Part shown: one piece after another, positions 9,433-19,009 of the stretch
Position numbering within the stretch: position 1 is the stretch's first letter
Layout: each line of letters starts with the position of its first letter
NCBI RefSeq assembly: GCF_002514735.1
Contig: NZ_KZ300477.1
Coordinates: 187,879-251,878 of the forward strand
Source: Sediminicola luteus
GTDB taxonomy: Bacteria; Bacteroidota; Bacteroidia; Flavobacteriales; Flavobacteriaceae
Length of the DNA stretch: 64,000 nucleotides
Reading direction: 5' to 3'
Translations under genes and position numbers: made by a program
Notes under the pieces: model-generated
What the model saw: the letters and a program-made list of their open reading frames with translations, nothing else
Told to the model about the DNA's origin: nothing
Databases searched by the model: none

Positions 9433-10012
9433 GCACTATATCTTTCCAATACAACTTTACACCACCCCCACTATGGATTTGCAGGGCGACACTACCTTTG
9501 GCGGCACCGATTTTTTCATCTTCTAGGCTTACCATTTTCTTACCATTAAGCCAAGAAGTAAGTTTACCTCCTTTGACCCGGATTTTCATTCGGTTCCAAT
9601 CGCCATATTTTAAGGCTTTGTCCTTTTTGGGGTCGGGTTTGATCAACCAGCCCCTACCATAAGACTCGTATACGCCCCCGGTATGTTTATTGGGTGGGGC
9701 TACTTCTACTTGCCAACCCGAAATCTTTGTGCCTTCGATGGTAGACCGTATAAACACGCCACTATTCCCATCGGCCTCTTGTTTAAAGGATAGCTCCAAC
9801 TCAAAATCTTTATAGTGTTTATCGGTGGCCAAATACCCATATTCGCCATCAGGTCCGCTTTCACAGATTAAAAGTCCCTCCTCTACGTACCATTTTTCGG
9901 TACCGTAGATAGTCCAACCGTCAAGGTCTTTGCCATTGAACAAGGAAGATTGTCCCCAAGCCATGAAACCCATTAAAATGGCCAACACAGCGCATGTTTG
10001 TTTTAAAGTCAT
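9419..10012 (-). CDS. DUF1080 (3-keto-disaccharide hydrolase-like) secreted protein
   Basis: A 197-residue protein with a signal peptide (cleavage near AWGQ, residue 21) followed by one DUF1080 domain, a concanavalin-like jelly roll. The conserved SLFNGKDLDGW opening, GVFIRS, GGVYE and WNRMKIRVKGG strands are all present. Members hydrolyse 3-keto-glucosides or bind sugars. It is a single-domain version, usual in length. It shares the minus strand with the small membrane protein upstream, 26 bp away, and may be in the same transcript. Substrate is unknown. Confidence 0.88.
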   Translation of the reverse strand: MTLKQTCAVLAILMGFMAWGQSSLFNGKDLDGWTIYGTEKWYVEEGLLICESGPDGEYGYLATDKHYKDFELELSFKQEADGNSGVFIRSTIEGTKISGWQVEVAPPNKHTGGVYESYGRGWLIKPDPKKDKALKYGDWNRMKIRVKGGKLTSWLNGKKMVSLEDEKIGAAKGSVALQIHSGGGVKLYWKDIVLTEL

Positions 10013-10038
10013 ATGTCTAGTTTGGTTTTGATTTTAAT

Positions 10039-10476
10039 CTATAGCCATTGCGACCATGGGATACGGCTCAGTAGCAATACTAGGCCGATACCATAGAAAA
10101 TGGCAAAAGTTTTAAACTTACGGTTGGCTTCCATCAATTTTTTATGTTTTGACCAACCTATGGTAATGAACACCAAGGCCAAAATATTGATGAACGGATG
10201 TTCTACCAAATACAGCCGGGCCATACTATCGCCCATGACCTTGCCCCCCATTTCGCCCCAAAGTTGAAAACGTGGGGAAACAAAGTACAATACGATACCG
10301 ATCAACAACTGCATATGGGAAAGTATCAAGGTAAAAAGCCCCATACGGAAGTCTTTGGTGAGCGTAAAGGGTTTGTTACCTACTAGGCCCAAGATGGCGT
10401 TGGCTACGGTTAAAAACAACAAGGCCAATACGATATAGGCCAAATAAGAGTGGAGGTTTAAGATTACTTCGTACAT
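10039..10476 (-). CDS. Small four-helix membrane protein (cytochrome b-like annotation family)
   Basis: A 145-residue protein with four predicted transmembrane helices: about 8-28, 45-67, 92-112 and 124-141. The helices carry conserved-looking His residues (H8, H54, H92), and the family is often labelled cytochrome b in Bacteroidota. I cannot confirm haem binding from sequence alone. It is upstream of the DUF1080 gene in the same direction. A terminator at 10522-10548 separates it from the Oar-like receptor further upstream. Confidence 0.75.
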   Translation of the reverse strand: MYEVILNLHSYLAYIVLALLFLTVANAILGLVGNKPFTLTKDFRMGLFTLILSHMQLLIGIVLYFVSPRFQLWGEMGGKVMGDSMARLYLVEHPFINILALVFITIGWSKHKKLMEANRKFKTFAIFYGIGLVLLLSRIPWSQWL

Positions 10477-10521
10477 GCTTGGAAAATTAGTGAACTAAAT
10501 TAGTGAATTTTGGGCATAAAA

Positions 10522-10548
10522 AAACCCCTCTGCCGGGCAGAGGGGTTT
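10522..10548 (-). terminator. Rho-independent terminator of the Oar-like receptor gene
   Basis: A perfect 12-bp stem (AAACCCCTCTGC at 10522-10533, complement at 10537-10548) with a 3-nt loop, followed on the minus strand by a run of seven Ts. It lies 19 bp past the stop codon of the receptor at 10567. Confidence 0.9.
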
Positions 10549-10566
10549 CTTCTATTCTTTATATCA

Positions 10567-13500
10567 TTAGTTAAAGATATAACGTAGACCAATTTGCATT
10601 TGCCATCTTGAGGACTGAATCCCGAAATCATCCAATTCTTCATAATTAGGCGTACCATCTTGGTTTACAACGCCATCATTGATAGAGAATACTGGATCCG
10701 GTGCCCCTGAAACCGTGGTCAATGGACTTACATTACTCCTAACAAAATACTTTTTACCCCAATCTTTATTCAAGAAGTTGGTGAAGTTAAAAATATCTGC
10801 CGACAACTGGAAAGTATGCTTTTTGTTACCCATGTTCACGGCGAAATCTTGAAGCAACTTGAAATCGACGATATGGCTCCAACGACCTCGGTCACCATTT
10901 CTTTCAGCATATTTACCCCTGTTTTCCCTTAGGTAATCATTGCTTTCAATAAAGGTATCCAAACGTTGCCATTGCTCAGCTTGACTTGCTTCGTCACCTG
11001 AGAAGGTGATTTCGTTGGCATTTCGTGGAATATACATTAAGGCATTATCCCTTGAGTCATCATTTAACAAATCACGTCCTTCCCTATAGGTAAAACTAAA
11101 TGGACTACCTTCAACCCCTTCATAGAATAAACCAAAGGTTGTTTTAACATTATCATTCCATTTAAGCTCGTAGGAAACATTGGCATTCACCCTATTACCC
11201 AAAGAGAAATCGGATCGGGTTACAGGCAAATTAGAGTTTTTACCATTCACACTTTGAATATTTCTCCACTGCGAACTGTTTTGGGAAGAGGTACCATCAA
11301 ATACCTTGTAAGAATCCCCAAAAGTATATGATACCGAACCAGAGAATCCATTATCGAATGGCTTTCTTAGGGTAAAGGAAGTGTTGTGTGCATAACCTCC
11401 ACCTGTATTAGATGCCAACATGATCCTACCATAGGTGTCGTCAATTTCATCCCTTCTGTCGTAATAAGGCCTACTATCGGTACCGTTCAATCTACCTACA
11501 GGGCCCTTAAGGTTCAGGTTTTGGTAATAAACATCGGTAATAACATCAGTATAAATGAAATCTGCGGTAGCAATAAGACCCCACCAAGGTAATTTTTGAT
11601 CTATGGCAATATTATACTTGACCACTTGGGGTAATTTAAAGTCTTTGGCAAGCAGATCAATATTACCACCTACACCACCACTACCTGGAGCAGGATCAGT
11701 GAACTGATTCTGGATATCAGATTCGAAAGGTTGGTTGAACCTGAACATGAATCCACCGGTTACCCCGTTGTTGTTATAAGTTCCACCTGGCCATACTAAT
11801 GGTAATCTAGAGGTGAATACACCTAAACCACCACGAACTTGGGTAGAACGGTTACCATTTACATCCCAGTTAAATCCAAGTCTTGGGGCTAAATGAATAC
11901 TTGGGTCAATAGTTTGACCAACACGTGCACCTTGAAGGTCTTTACCATTTGCCTCTAATAAAGGAATGGTCCTATTATTGAAGTCGTCATTTACTTTTCC
12001 ATCATCCCAATAAGGAATATCTACACGAACACCAAAGCTAACTTTCAAGTTATCAGACATATCAACGTCATCCTGGGCATAAAAACCAGCTTGGAAGGTT
12101 TTAAAATCTGCAGAACCTGCAGATTCGTCACCAACGGTACCATCTCCGAGAAGGGAATATCCATGCTGGTAAACATCTGCATTTTGACCAGTCATAAACT
12201 GGTTCATACCACTTGAGGTTAAAGCACCTGAATCGTCGAATTGATCTTCAAAGGTGTAATACCCATAGTTAAAGGCAAAGAATAGGTTTTTAACATCGGC
12301 GAATTCCAAGTTAGTACCCAAGGTAATGGCATGCCTACCAGAAAAGATCTCAAAGTTGTTCGTAATGGTAAATACATCTGAGTTCAACAAGTTGGCAGTC
12401 GAGAATGGCTCGGCTCCAAAATCTATGGTACCACCACCATCTTGAAGACGAATTGTTGGAAATGGGTCTCCTGAAGGATCTCTATCATCACGAACAGAAG
12501 TATAGGCCAAAATTAAGTTGTTAGCGAATTTATTGCCAAACCTTGAGCTTAATTCCAATGCGGAAGAATTCGTCTTACTAACAAATGCTTCAGATCCATT
12601 GATAAATCCAATATTCCTGTTACCTGAGTTACGGGCTTCAAGATTATCTGCCTTAACATAACCATGACGGAAAGACAATTTGTGATTATCATTGATGTTC
12701 CAGTCGATTTTGGCCGTCAATTTATCACTTAAAAGAGTACGTGTGTTGTTGTCATAAATTCCAGGATTATACCCGTAGGTATTCTGAAGGAAGCTAGAAA
12801 GATTATCCAAGTCAGCTTGGGTAGAACGACCACCGTAGTTACTGAAGTTAAACGGTTGTGGTGTTTCATCGTCCTGTCTTTCATAGTTTACGAAGAAGAA
12901 CAATTTATCTTTTATGATTGGTCCTCCAACCCTAATACCATAGGTCTTGGCACTAAAGTCCGCCACCTTTTCACGGCTCTCACCATCGCCTACCAAATCC
13001 GGAGGTGTTTTACCTACAAGGCTCTCGTTACGTACGAAACCATAAACCGACCCCTCGAATTCGTTGGAACCAGAACGTGTAATGGCGTTAATGGATCCAC
13101 CGGAGAAACCAGATTGTTTTACGTCGAAAGGAGCAATGTTTACCTGGAAAGATTCAATCGCATCTACAGAGAATGGATTTACACCGGTCTGACCCCCATT
13201 GGTACCCGATCCTGCCAAACCGAAAACATCATTGTTAACGGCACCATCAATATAAACGGCATTATAACGGTTGTTCTGACCTGCCAAGGAAATGGAGAAC
13301 CCATCGTTACCCTCGGTAACTTGCGCCTGGGGCGTAATCCTAACGAAATCGGCAATTGATCTTGATGCTGCCGGTACGTTGGCTATATCCCTTTGGGAAA
13401 TATTGGTTTCGGAGCCCGTTTTATTCGAATTGAATACCCCATTAGCAGTAGCGGTTATAACCACTTCATCCAATGCAGTGGCATTCTCGGCCAGCACGGT

Positions 13501-13812
13501 ATTAATTCTTTGGGTCTGCCCTAAGGCCAACATTACGTTGTTTTGAACGAATTCATCAAAACCAACATAGGAGATGGTCACTGTATATGGCCCACCACTA
13601 CGCATACCTGAAATACGGTAATAACCATCAAAATCGGTAGCAGCTCCATATTTTGTACCAGAAGGTACGTGTACGGCTACAACACTAGCACCGGGAAGAG
13701 GCTCCCCAGCGGCATCGGTCACTTTACCTCCTAAAGAGGAATTGGTGACACCCTGTGAAAAAGCAATGGAAGTGGTTAAAACCGCAACCAATGCAAGCAG
13801 CATTTTTTTCAT
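10567..13812 (-). CDS. Oar-like TonB-dependent receptor
   Basis: A 1081-residue outer-membrane protein of the Oar type. It has a signal peptide (cleaved near AFSQ, residue 20), a carboxypeptidase regulatory-like domain (about 25-110, GGKVTDAAGEPLPGASV), a plug (about 120-245, with NRYNAVYIDGAV and GSINAITRSGSNEFEGSVYG) and a long barrel ending in WQMQIGLRYIFN, a classic terminal strand with final Phe-Asn. Oar proteins support uptake or export of large substrates; in myxobacteria Oar is linked to protein secretion. No SusD gene is nearby. A strong terminator follows it, and two inverted repeats lie upstream, so it is probably a single-gene unit. Confidence 0.93.
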   Translation of the reverse strand: MKKMLLALVAVLTTSIAFSQGVTNSSLGGKVTDAAGEPLPGASVVAVHVPSGTKYGAATDFDGYYRISGMRSGGPYTVTISYVGFDEFVQNNVMLALGQTQRINTVLAENATALDEVVITATANGVFNSNKTGSETNISQRDIANVPAASRSIADFVRITPQAQVTEGNDGFSISLAGQNNRYNAVYIDGAVNNDVFGLAGSGTNGGQTGVNPFSVDAIESFQVNIAPFDVKQSGFSGGSINAITRSGSNEFEGSVYGFVRNESLVGKTPPDLVGDGESREKVADFSAKTYGIRVGGPIIKDKLFFFVNYERQDDETPQPFNFSNYGGRSTQADLDNLSSFLQNTYGYNPGIYDNNTRTLLSDKLTAKIDWNINDNHKLSFRHGYVKADNLEARNSGNRNIGFINGSEAFVSKTNSSALELSSRFGNKFANNLILAYTSVRDDRDPSGDPFPTIRLQDGGGTIDFGAEPFSTANLLNSDVFTITNNFEIFSGRHAITLGTNLEFADVKNLFFAFNYGYYTFEDQFDDSGALTSSGMNQFMTGQNADVYQHGYSLLGDGTVGDESAGSADFKTFQAGFYAQDDVDMSDNLKVSFGVRVDIPYWDDGKVNDDFNNRTIPLLEANGKDLQGARVGQTIDPSIHLAPRLGFNWDVNGNRSTQVRGGLGVFTSRLPLVWPGGTYNNNGVTGGFMFRFNQPFESDIQNQFTDPAPGSGGVGGNIDLLAKDFKLPQVVKYNIAIDQKLPWWGLIATADFIYTDVITDVYYQNLNLKGPVGRLNGTDSRPYYDRRDEIDDTYGRIMLASNTGGGYAHNTSFTLRKPFDNGFSGSVSYTFGDSYKVFDGTSSQNSSQWRNIQSVNGKNSNLPVTRSDFSLGNRVNANVSYELKWNDNVKTTFGLFYEGVEGSPFSFTYREGRDLLNDDSRDNALMYIPRNANEITFSGDEASQAEQWQRLDTFIESNDYLRENRGKYAERNGDRGRWSHIVDFKLLQDFAVNMGNKKHTFQLSADIFNFTNFLNKDWGKKYFVRSNVSPLTTVSGAPDPVFSINDGVVNQDGTPNYEELDDFGIQSSRWQMQIGLRYIFN

Positions 13813-13868
13813 TTCTCTGAGTGTTTTGTTTAAAATAGTCCTGCAAAAGTGCAGCTTAAATCAATCTT

Positions 13869-13913
13869 GAACATTAAGGCAATGTTAAATCGTTATGTTA
13901 AAATTAACATAAC
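13869..13913. promoter_or_regulatory. Tandem inverted repeats upstream of the Oar-like receptor
   Basis: Two inverted repeats sit 57-101 bp upstream of the receptor start. The first is AACATT/AATGTT with a 5-nt spacer (13870-13886 approximately). The second is a perfect 10-bp pair GTTATGTTAA/TTAACATAAC with a 2-nt spacer (13892-13913). Both contain TGTTAA or AACATT half-sites, which is what a dimeric regulator's operator would look like. No -33/-7 pair was clear. Confidence 0.45.
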
Positions 13914-13981
13914 CTCAAAGACCAAAATTAGGCAAATGTAACAAAAAGGATAAAATGCTGTGAATAAACAACAAAAAAGTA

Positions 13982-15619
13982 TTATTGTTTATAAAGTTTT
14001 AAAAGATTTGCGGTAGATGCATCATGATTGCCAATCGCGTTATTTTGAATTTCTTTTAGAATATTCCCGGCCAATTGCTTGCCCAGTTCTACCCCCCATT
14101 GATCATAACTGAAAATATTCCAGATAAGGCCCTGTACGAATATCTTATGCTCATATAAAGCGATTAAGCTTCCTAAGGTTTTCGGACTCAATTTTTCTAT
14201 CAAAAGGGTGTTGGTGGGCTTGTCGCCCGGAAATACTTTGAAGGGTAGTAATCGGGCCACTTCTTCGGCCGACATCCCTTTGCACTCCAACTCATTTTTT
14301 ACGGTTTCTTCAGTTTTACCTTGAAGGAGTGCCTCGGTCTGGGCAAAGAAATTGGCCATCAGTTTATCGTGATGGTCGGTTTTACCATGCAAAGCCTTTT
14401 TAAACCCGATAAAATCGGTTGGTATCAGTTTAGTACCTTGGTGTATCAATTGAAAAAAGGCATGTTGCGAATTGGTACCCGGTTCGCCCCAGACAATAGT
14501 TCCGGATTGGTAGTCTAAACCCTTGCCCGTTCGATCGACATGTTTGCCGTTACTTTCCATAACCCCTTGTTGTAAATAGGCCGCAAAACGCGCCAGGTAT
14601 TGGGTGTACGGAATCAGGGCTTCGGTCTCGGCCCCATGGAAATTATTGTACCACACACTGACCAAGCCCATTAAAACCGGCATATTCTCGGCCATAGGGG
14701 CTTCTTTAAAATGGGTATCCATGGCATGGGCCCCAGCCAATAAATCCTCAAATCCATCGTATCCGATAGCCAAGGCTATACTGATACCTACGGCACTCCA
14801 CAAAGAGAAACGACCACCTACCCAATCCCACATAGGAAACACATTGGCCGGGTGGATCCCAAATTCGGTCACTGCCGGTATATTGGTCGAAACCGCCGCA
14901 AAATGCTTGGCCACATCTTCGGGCTGGGCCGACTGTAAAAACCACTCTTTTATGGTGGTAGCATTACTAATAGTCTCTTGAGTGGTAAAGGTCTTGGAAA
15001 CCACCACGAACAAAGTGGTTTCGGGGTCAATGCCTTTTAACACCTCTTGGGTATGGTCGCCATCTACATTGCTTACAAAATGTACCTTAAGATGGTTTTC
15101 ATAATACTTTAAGGCCTCAACCACCATGGCCGGACCCAAATCTGATCCGCCGATCCCGATATTCACGACATCGGTTATGGTTTTACCCGTATACCCTTTG
15201 TGGGTTCCTGATATAACGGCTTCTACAAACTGCCGTACCGATGCCTTTACCGCATGTACTTCAGGTACCACATTTTCGCCATCAACAAATATTGAAGCTG
15301 TTTTTGGCGCACGAAGGGCCGTATGCAATACCGCCCTGTTTTCGGTTTGGTTGATGGCATCCCCCTTAAAATAAGCCTTCATACCTTCTTCGAGTCCCAC
15401 CTCTTTGGCCAGATCGATCAAAAGGGAAAGGGTAGTTTCGTTGATTTTGTTCTTGGAATAATCTAAAAAGAAATCTTCCCATGCCAAACTAAACTTTTCG
15501 GCACGTTTTGGGTCTTGGGCAAAATAGTCATTTATAGAATCGGCTTGGGTTTCGGCAAAATGGGCACCTAATGCTTGCCAAGCTTTGGTTGTCGTTGGGT
15601 TTATATGGGGTAGCGACAT
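13982..15619 (-). CDS. pgi: Glucose-6-phosphate isomerase
   Basis: A 545-residue enzyme interconverting glucose 6-phosphate and fructose 6-phosphate in glycolysis and gluconeogenesis, in the cytoplasm. Signature stretches are all present: [11 protein letters not shown] near 160, the [14 protein letters not shown] block near 270, GVMESNGK carrying the catalytic Glu, [12 protein letters not shown] with the catalytic His, and [11 protein letters not shown] with the catalytic Lys. Length is typical of the long bacterial form. It is followed in the same direction, upstream, by an M23 peptidase gene 14 bp away, suggesting co-transcription. Confidence 0.97.
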   Translation of the reverse strand: MSLPHINPTTTKAWQALGAHFAETQADSINDYFAQDPKRAEKFSLAWEDFFLDYSKNKINETTLSLLIDLAKEVGLEEGMKAYFKGDAINQTENRAVLHTALRAPKTASIFVDGENVVPEVHAVKASVRQFVEAVISGTHKGYTGKTITDVVNIGIGGSDLGPAMVVEALKYYENHLKVHFVSNVDGDHTQEVLKGIDPETTLFVVVSKTFTTQETISNATTIKEWFLQSAQPEDVAKHFAAVSTNIPAVTEFGIHPANVFPMWDWVGGRFSLWSAVGISIALAIGYDGFEDLLAGAHAMDTHFKEAPMAENMPVLMGLVSVWYNNFHGAETEALIPYTQYLARFAAYLQQGVMESNGKHVDRTGKGLDYQSGTIVWGEPGTNSQHAFFQLIHQGTKLIPTDFIGFKKALHGKTDHHDKLMANFFAQTEALLQGKTEETVKNELECKGMSAEEVARLLPFKVFPGDKPTNTLLIEKLSPKTLGSLIALYEHKIFVQGLIWNIFSYDQWGVELGKQLAGNILKEIQNNAIGNHDASTANLLKLYKQ

Positions 15620-15633
15620 GTTTTTTGGGTGGT

Positions 15634-16908
15634 TTAAGGGTTATTTTCGGTAAGAAGTCCGTCCATTTCTTCGGCTTCTTCCTGAAAAAGGATACAGTCT
15701 AATTGTTCTTTAAAGGGTACGATATGGGCCAAATAATCGGTACGTAACGAATCGGCTATGGGTTCGGCCTCTGGCAATTTTTCGCGAAGGGGATCTACTT
15801 GTTTCCCGTTTTTCCAAAAGCGGTAACACACATGGGGGCCCCCGGTATTACCGGTCATCCCGATCTTACCGATAACATCGCCCTGTTTTACGAAATCGCC
15901 TTTTTTGACCAAACGTACCGACATATGCAAGTACTGGGTACTGTACATACTATTATGCTTGATCTTCACATATTTACCATTACCGCCCCTACGGGTACTT
16001 TCTACCACCGTACCATTGGCCGTGGCCAGAATGGGCGTACCGATTGGCGCGGCAAAATCGGTACCGCGATGTGGGCGTACCTTATACCCATAATACTTTA
16101 TCCGACGTCTTAGATTGTATCGCGACGAAATCCTACTCTTTTTTACCGGCGCCTTTAAAAAAGCCCGTTGTAGGTTTTTGGCCTTATCGTCGTAATAATC
16201 GGTAAGGTTGTTCAGACTATCTACCTTATAGGCAAAAGCGTAAAAAGGTTCGCCATTATGCTCAAAATAGGCCGCTTCTATGGGCTCCATTCCGGCATAG
16301 ATCGTATCGTTTATATAACGCTCTTTGTAAATGGCCTTAAACCGATCTCCTTTTTGTAAGTGGAAGAAATCGACGGTCCAGGCGTAGATATTCTCCAATT
16401 CAAAGGTGAGGTTGTAATCGATTCCGGCCTCGTCCAAGGTTTGCGATAAGCTGGATTCTATAACCCCGGAAACCTCCCGTATTTTATAGGTAATATCCTT
16501 TTTCTTTTTATAGGCCACCACCGAATCGCGTAGGTCGAGTACCGTATAATTGATGCGGTCGTTTTCGTAAATGAATACCTGTGCTTTTTCTAAAGTATCC
16601 TTTGATTTTAGGATGGTATAAGGTTTCCCGGGAATGATCCTACGCACATCGAAGGTATCCTTGAATTCCTCGGCAATTTTATGGATTACCGGATAATCGA
16701 CATGGTTTGAGAGCATAATCTCGCCAAAGCTGTCCCCATTTCTAATGGTATCGTAATGCACGTTAAACTGTCCGATATCGAAACCATAGAGTTCTTGGCG
16801 TACCACCTCGGGTTCCGCTAACAAGGTTTCGTTGCCCGGTTTTTTTGATTCCGTTTTACAAGAGGCCAGTAAAACTACCCCTAAAAACAAGCCCCAAATG
16901 TACCTCAT
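15634..16908 (-). CDS. M23 family lipoprotein peptidase with Cys in the third zinc-ligand position
   Basis: A 424-residue lipoprotein (lipobox LASC, Cys17) whose C-terminal third (about 265-375) is an M23/LytM domain. H280 and D284 (HRGTDF) match the first two zinc ligands, and H328 lies in YLHMS. The usual HxH that supplies the catalytic base and third ligand reads H359-V-C361 in GGPHVCYRF. The N-terminal two thirds hold a prodomain-like region, with an [11 protein letters not shown] segment near 56-66 resembling LysM-type or OapA-type modules. It probably cleaves or modifies peptidoglycan cross-bridges from the envelope. It lies between pgi and kynA; the 6-bp gap to kynA suggests an operon. 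Confidence 0.88.
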   Translation of the reverse strand: MRYIWGLFLGVVLLASCKTESKKPGNETLLAEPEVVRQELYGFDIGQFNVHYDTIRNGDSFGEIMLSNHVDYPVIHKIAEEFKDTFDVRRIIPGKPYTILKSKDTLEKAQVFIYENDRINYTVLDLRDSVVAYKKKKDITYKIREVSGVIESSLSQTLDEAGIDYNLTFELENIYAWTVDFFHLQKGDRFKAIYKERYINDTIYAGMEPIEAAYFEHNGEPFYAFAYKVDSLNNLTDYYDDKAKNLQRAFLKAPVKKSRISSRYNLRRRIKYYGYKVRPHRGTDFAAPIGTPILATANGTVVESTRRGGNGKYVKIKHNSMYSTQYLHMSVRLVKKGDFVKQGDVIGKIGMTGNTGGPHVCYRFWKNGKQVDPLREKLPEAEPIADSLRTDYLAHIVPFKEQLDCILFQEEAEEMDGLLTENNP

Positions 16909-16914
16909 ACCTAC

Positions 16915-17871
16915 TTATTTGGCCCCAAATATATCATCTACCCATTGCTTTCCCCAATCATTTAACTCTTTCTCTGAATAAATATCGGGGAAGAAGCTTA
17001 CTTTTTGGAATCCGGGTGGCAAGTATTCTTTCCAATTGGTACCACCGGTGGCCTCAATGGCCTTGCCTTTTCTACCCAAATACCTATGTGCCGATCCCAT
17101 ATGCACCAAGGGCCAGTTTACGTTGGCATTTTGATCCAATTTTTTCAGGGCATCGAGCAATACCGGGTTCTTTTTATCGGCTTCCGCCAGATTTTGGAAT
17201 TTGTGGAACAAGGTTTTCCCTTCAACCTGTTTGGTAATACGGATCAAACGGGGGGTGTAACGGTATTCGAACTGTTTTAGGGTCAGGGTCTTTTCACCGG
17301 TCTTACGATCGGTAGCCCCCTTTTTCCAATAAATATGTTCGTACAAAGCTTCTATACTGGCCTCATCCGGAAGTTTATCGCGATCCGAAATATGCACCAA
17401 ATGTTCCATAGGGGTGGCATAGAGTTCGATCATACGATATTGGGCCGATTGAAATCCGCTGGAAGGTAACAAGGCCATCCGGAATTGCAGGAACTGTTCT
17501 TTTTGCATACCATTGATCATAATGGTAAAGGAAGAGATCAGGGCCTTGTAATAACTATTGATACGGTTAACCTTTTCGATCATAAAATCGACGTCCCTGG
17601 CATTGTGGTCTACCACCTGTTTAAACTCATGCAGTATTAGTTTAAAGTACAGTTCGGTAATTTGATGGTACATGATGAAGATCTCTTCATCGGGAAAATG
17701 GGTACGGGGTACCTGAAGGCTCAATAAGGTATCGAGATGGATATAGTCCCAATAGGTAAGGTAACGTTGGTACAGGAGGCCGTCTAGATAGGAACTTAGA
17801 TCTTGGCCAGAATTTTTGTATTTCTCCGCTAATTTTTCAAGTTGCTCGTTAATGCGTTCCTGTTGTTCCAT
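16915..17871 (-). CDS. kynA: Tryptophan 2,3-dioxygenase
   Basis: A 318-residue haem enzyme that opens the indole ring of L-tryptophan to N-formylkynurenine, the first step of the kynurenine pathway. Diagnostic segments are YLTYWDYIHLDTLLSLQ (about 35-51), ITELYFKLILHE, SSGFQSAQYRMIE, the haem-ligand region MGSAHRYLGRKG and GGTNWKEYLPP near the C-terminus. Length fits the Bacteroidota form. The DUF3108 gene ends 8 bp upstream, so the two may be in one transcript. The remaining kynurenine genes are not in the window. Confidence 0.96.
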   Translation of the reverse strand: MEQQERINEQLEKLAEKYKNSGQDLSSYLDGLLYQRYLTYWDYIHLDTLLSLQVPRTHFPDEEIFIMYHQITELYFKLILHEFKQVVDHNARDVDFMIEKVNRINSYYKALISSFTIMINGMQKEQFLQFRMALLPSSGFQSAQYRMIELYATPMEHLVHISDRDKLPDEASIEALYEHIYWKKGATDRKTGEKTLTLKQFEYRYTPRLIRITKQVEGKTLFHKFQNLAEADKKNPVLLDALKKLDQNANVNWPLVHMGSAHRYLGRKGKAIEATGGTNWKEYLPPGFQKVSFFPDIYSEKELNDWGKQWVDDIFGAK

Positions 17872-17879
17872 ATTTGGGG

Positions 17880-18665
17880 TTAATCCATTATGATTTTAAA
17901 CTGGTTCCGCAGGGCGTTATAGCCATCGAGATCGGCTTTGATGGAGCCTACGGCCAAATCGGCCTTGATCCGCAACGGAATTTTGTTCAAATCATTGGAA
18001 ACCCACAGGGTAAGACTCTCTTTTTCCTTGAAAACCCGTCCCGATTGCACCAACGGCCTAAACTTTAAACACTCTACTTTGCCAAATTTAGTGCGGAGTA
18101 CTTCGGTACCCAAATATTTTAATTGAAACTTAAAGATGCCATCGTCGTCGAAGAGGATGTCGAGGTCTATTTTCTCACCGATCACCAAATCTTCGGCCCT
18201 AAAGTTATTGCGTAGGTAATAAAATGCAGAGACTAGATCCTGAACCTCGCGATGGATGTCGAAATCCATCTTTTTTTGATGTTTTTTATCGTTGAGTTCG
18301 GCAGATTCGGCCTCATAATCGAAGTTGATCTCTACATCCTTGGTATACCCCCCTTCATTGATCTTACGCACAAAACGGTAGGGTTTATAATCCTTGCGAT
18401 CGAAATACGACTCGTACCGATCATCTACCTTAAAGAAAATAGAGGCGAAGCCGGTGGTCTTGCCATGCCCGGCCACATGATAGACCGGTACCCCGTCCAA
18501 GGTATCGTTGGTTACCTGAAGCGTGGCATAACTGGCGTTCAAAAAACCGTAATGTATCCTAAACTTCAACCACTCGCCCGCCTTAAAGGCTTTTGGTGGT
18601 TTTTGAGCCGTTACCATAACACACCACAACAGCAGTGGCCATCCCTTTTTCAATAGCTTGATCAT
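17880..18665 (-). CDS. DUF3108 domain periplasmic protein
   Basis: A 261-residue exported protein. I place the start at the ATG at 18665, because from there it has a proper signal peptide (MIKLLKKGWPLLLWCVMVTAQ); the longer open frame to 18833 reads through a terminator. The rest is a DUF3108 beta-barrel-like domain: FKAGEWLKFRIHYGFLNAS, TTGFASIFFKVDDRYESYFD and LWVSNDLNKIPLRI are typical. In proteobacteria and Bacteroidota these proteins are periplasmic and often lipid- or LPS-related, but their role is unknown. It is 8 bp upstream of kynA. Confidence 0.85.
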   Translation of the reverse strand: MIKLLKKGWPLLLWCVMVTAQKPPKAFKAGEWLKFRIHYGFLNASYATLQVTNDTLDGVPVYHVAGHGKTTGFASIFFKVDDRYESYFDRKDYKPYRFVRKINEGGYTKDVEINFDYEAESAELNDKKHQKKMDFDIHREVQDLVSAFYYLRNNFRAEDLVIGEKIDLDILFDDDGIFKFQLKYLGTEVLRTKFGKVECLKFRPLVQSGRVFKEKESLTLWVSNDLNKIPLRIKADLAVGSIKADLDGYNALRNQFKIIMD

Positions 18666-19009
18666 CACTATAAAATTAGTAAAACCGATAGTATCTCGGT
18701 AGGTTTTACAATTATTTAAACAAGTTTTGTTCCAAACTATTGTAGGGCCTATAAACAAAGCCCATAACAGCTGAGACCTAACCCCATAAAAAAAGCCCGG
18801 CGAGCGCCGAGCTTTTTCTAAATAACCAACCAAACTTTAAAATTATGAAAAACCATTTTTTAAAGTTGTAAGATAACCAGTCTTACGGCTACAAAAGTAC
18901 GATAGGTTATTACCCTAATCCTAGGCTTTAAGAAATTTTAACTTGGGTGTTAACACTAATTTATCTGAAACGGGCCAATTTTAAATAAACGTTAAGAATC
19001 GGCATTGAA
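18666..19009. other. 344-bp intergenic stretch with terminator and hairpins
   Basis: No convincing gene. It contains the terminator at 18787-18818, a perfect 10-bp inverted repeat at 18833-18867, a -7-like box read on the minus strand (CAAAAGTA at 18892-18899), and a plus-strand mini-frame at 18845 that would encode only MKNHFLKL. That mini-frame could be the decayed start of a lost gene. See the finding on a possible small RNA. Confidence 0.4.
18787..18818 (-). terminator. Rho-independent terminator downstream of hppD
   Basis: A GC-rich stem (AAAAAGCCCGGC paired with GCCGAGCTTTTT, one mismatch) around a 4-nt loop, followed on the minus strand by seven Ts. It lies about 190 bp past the hppD stop, so it ends either the hppD transcript or a separate short RNA. 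Confidence 0.8.

Noticed and set aside
10567-13812. Possible polysaccharide utilisation locus around the Oar-like receptor
   Set aside because: No SusD-like gene, no cluster of glycosidases and no sulfatases nearby. The neighbour DUF1080 gene alone does not make such a locus.
13933-13940. CAAATGTA and CAAAATTA as a promoter for the Oar-like receptor
   Set aside because: Both match the -7 consensus on the minus strand but no TTG lies at the required distance, so I did not call a promoter.
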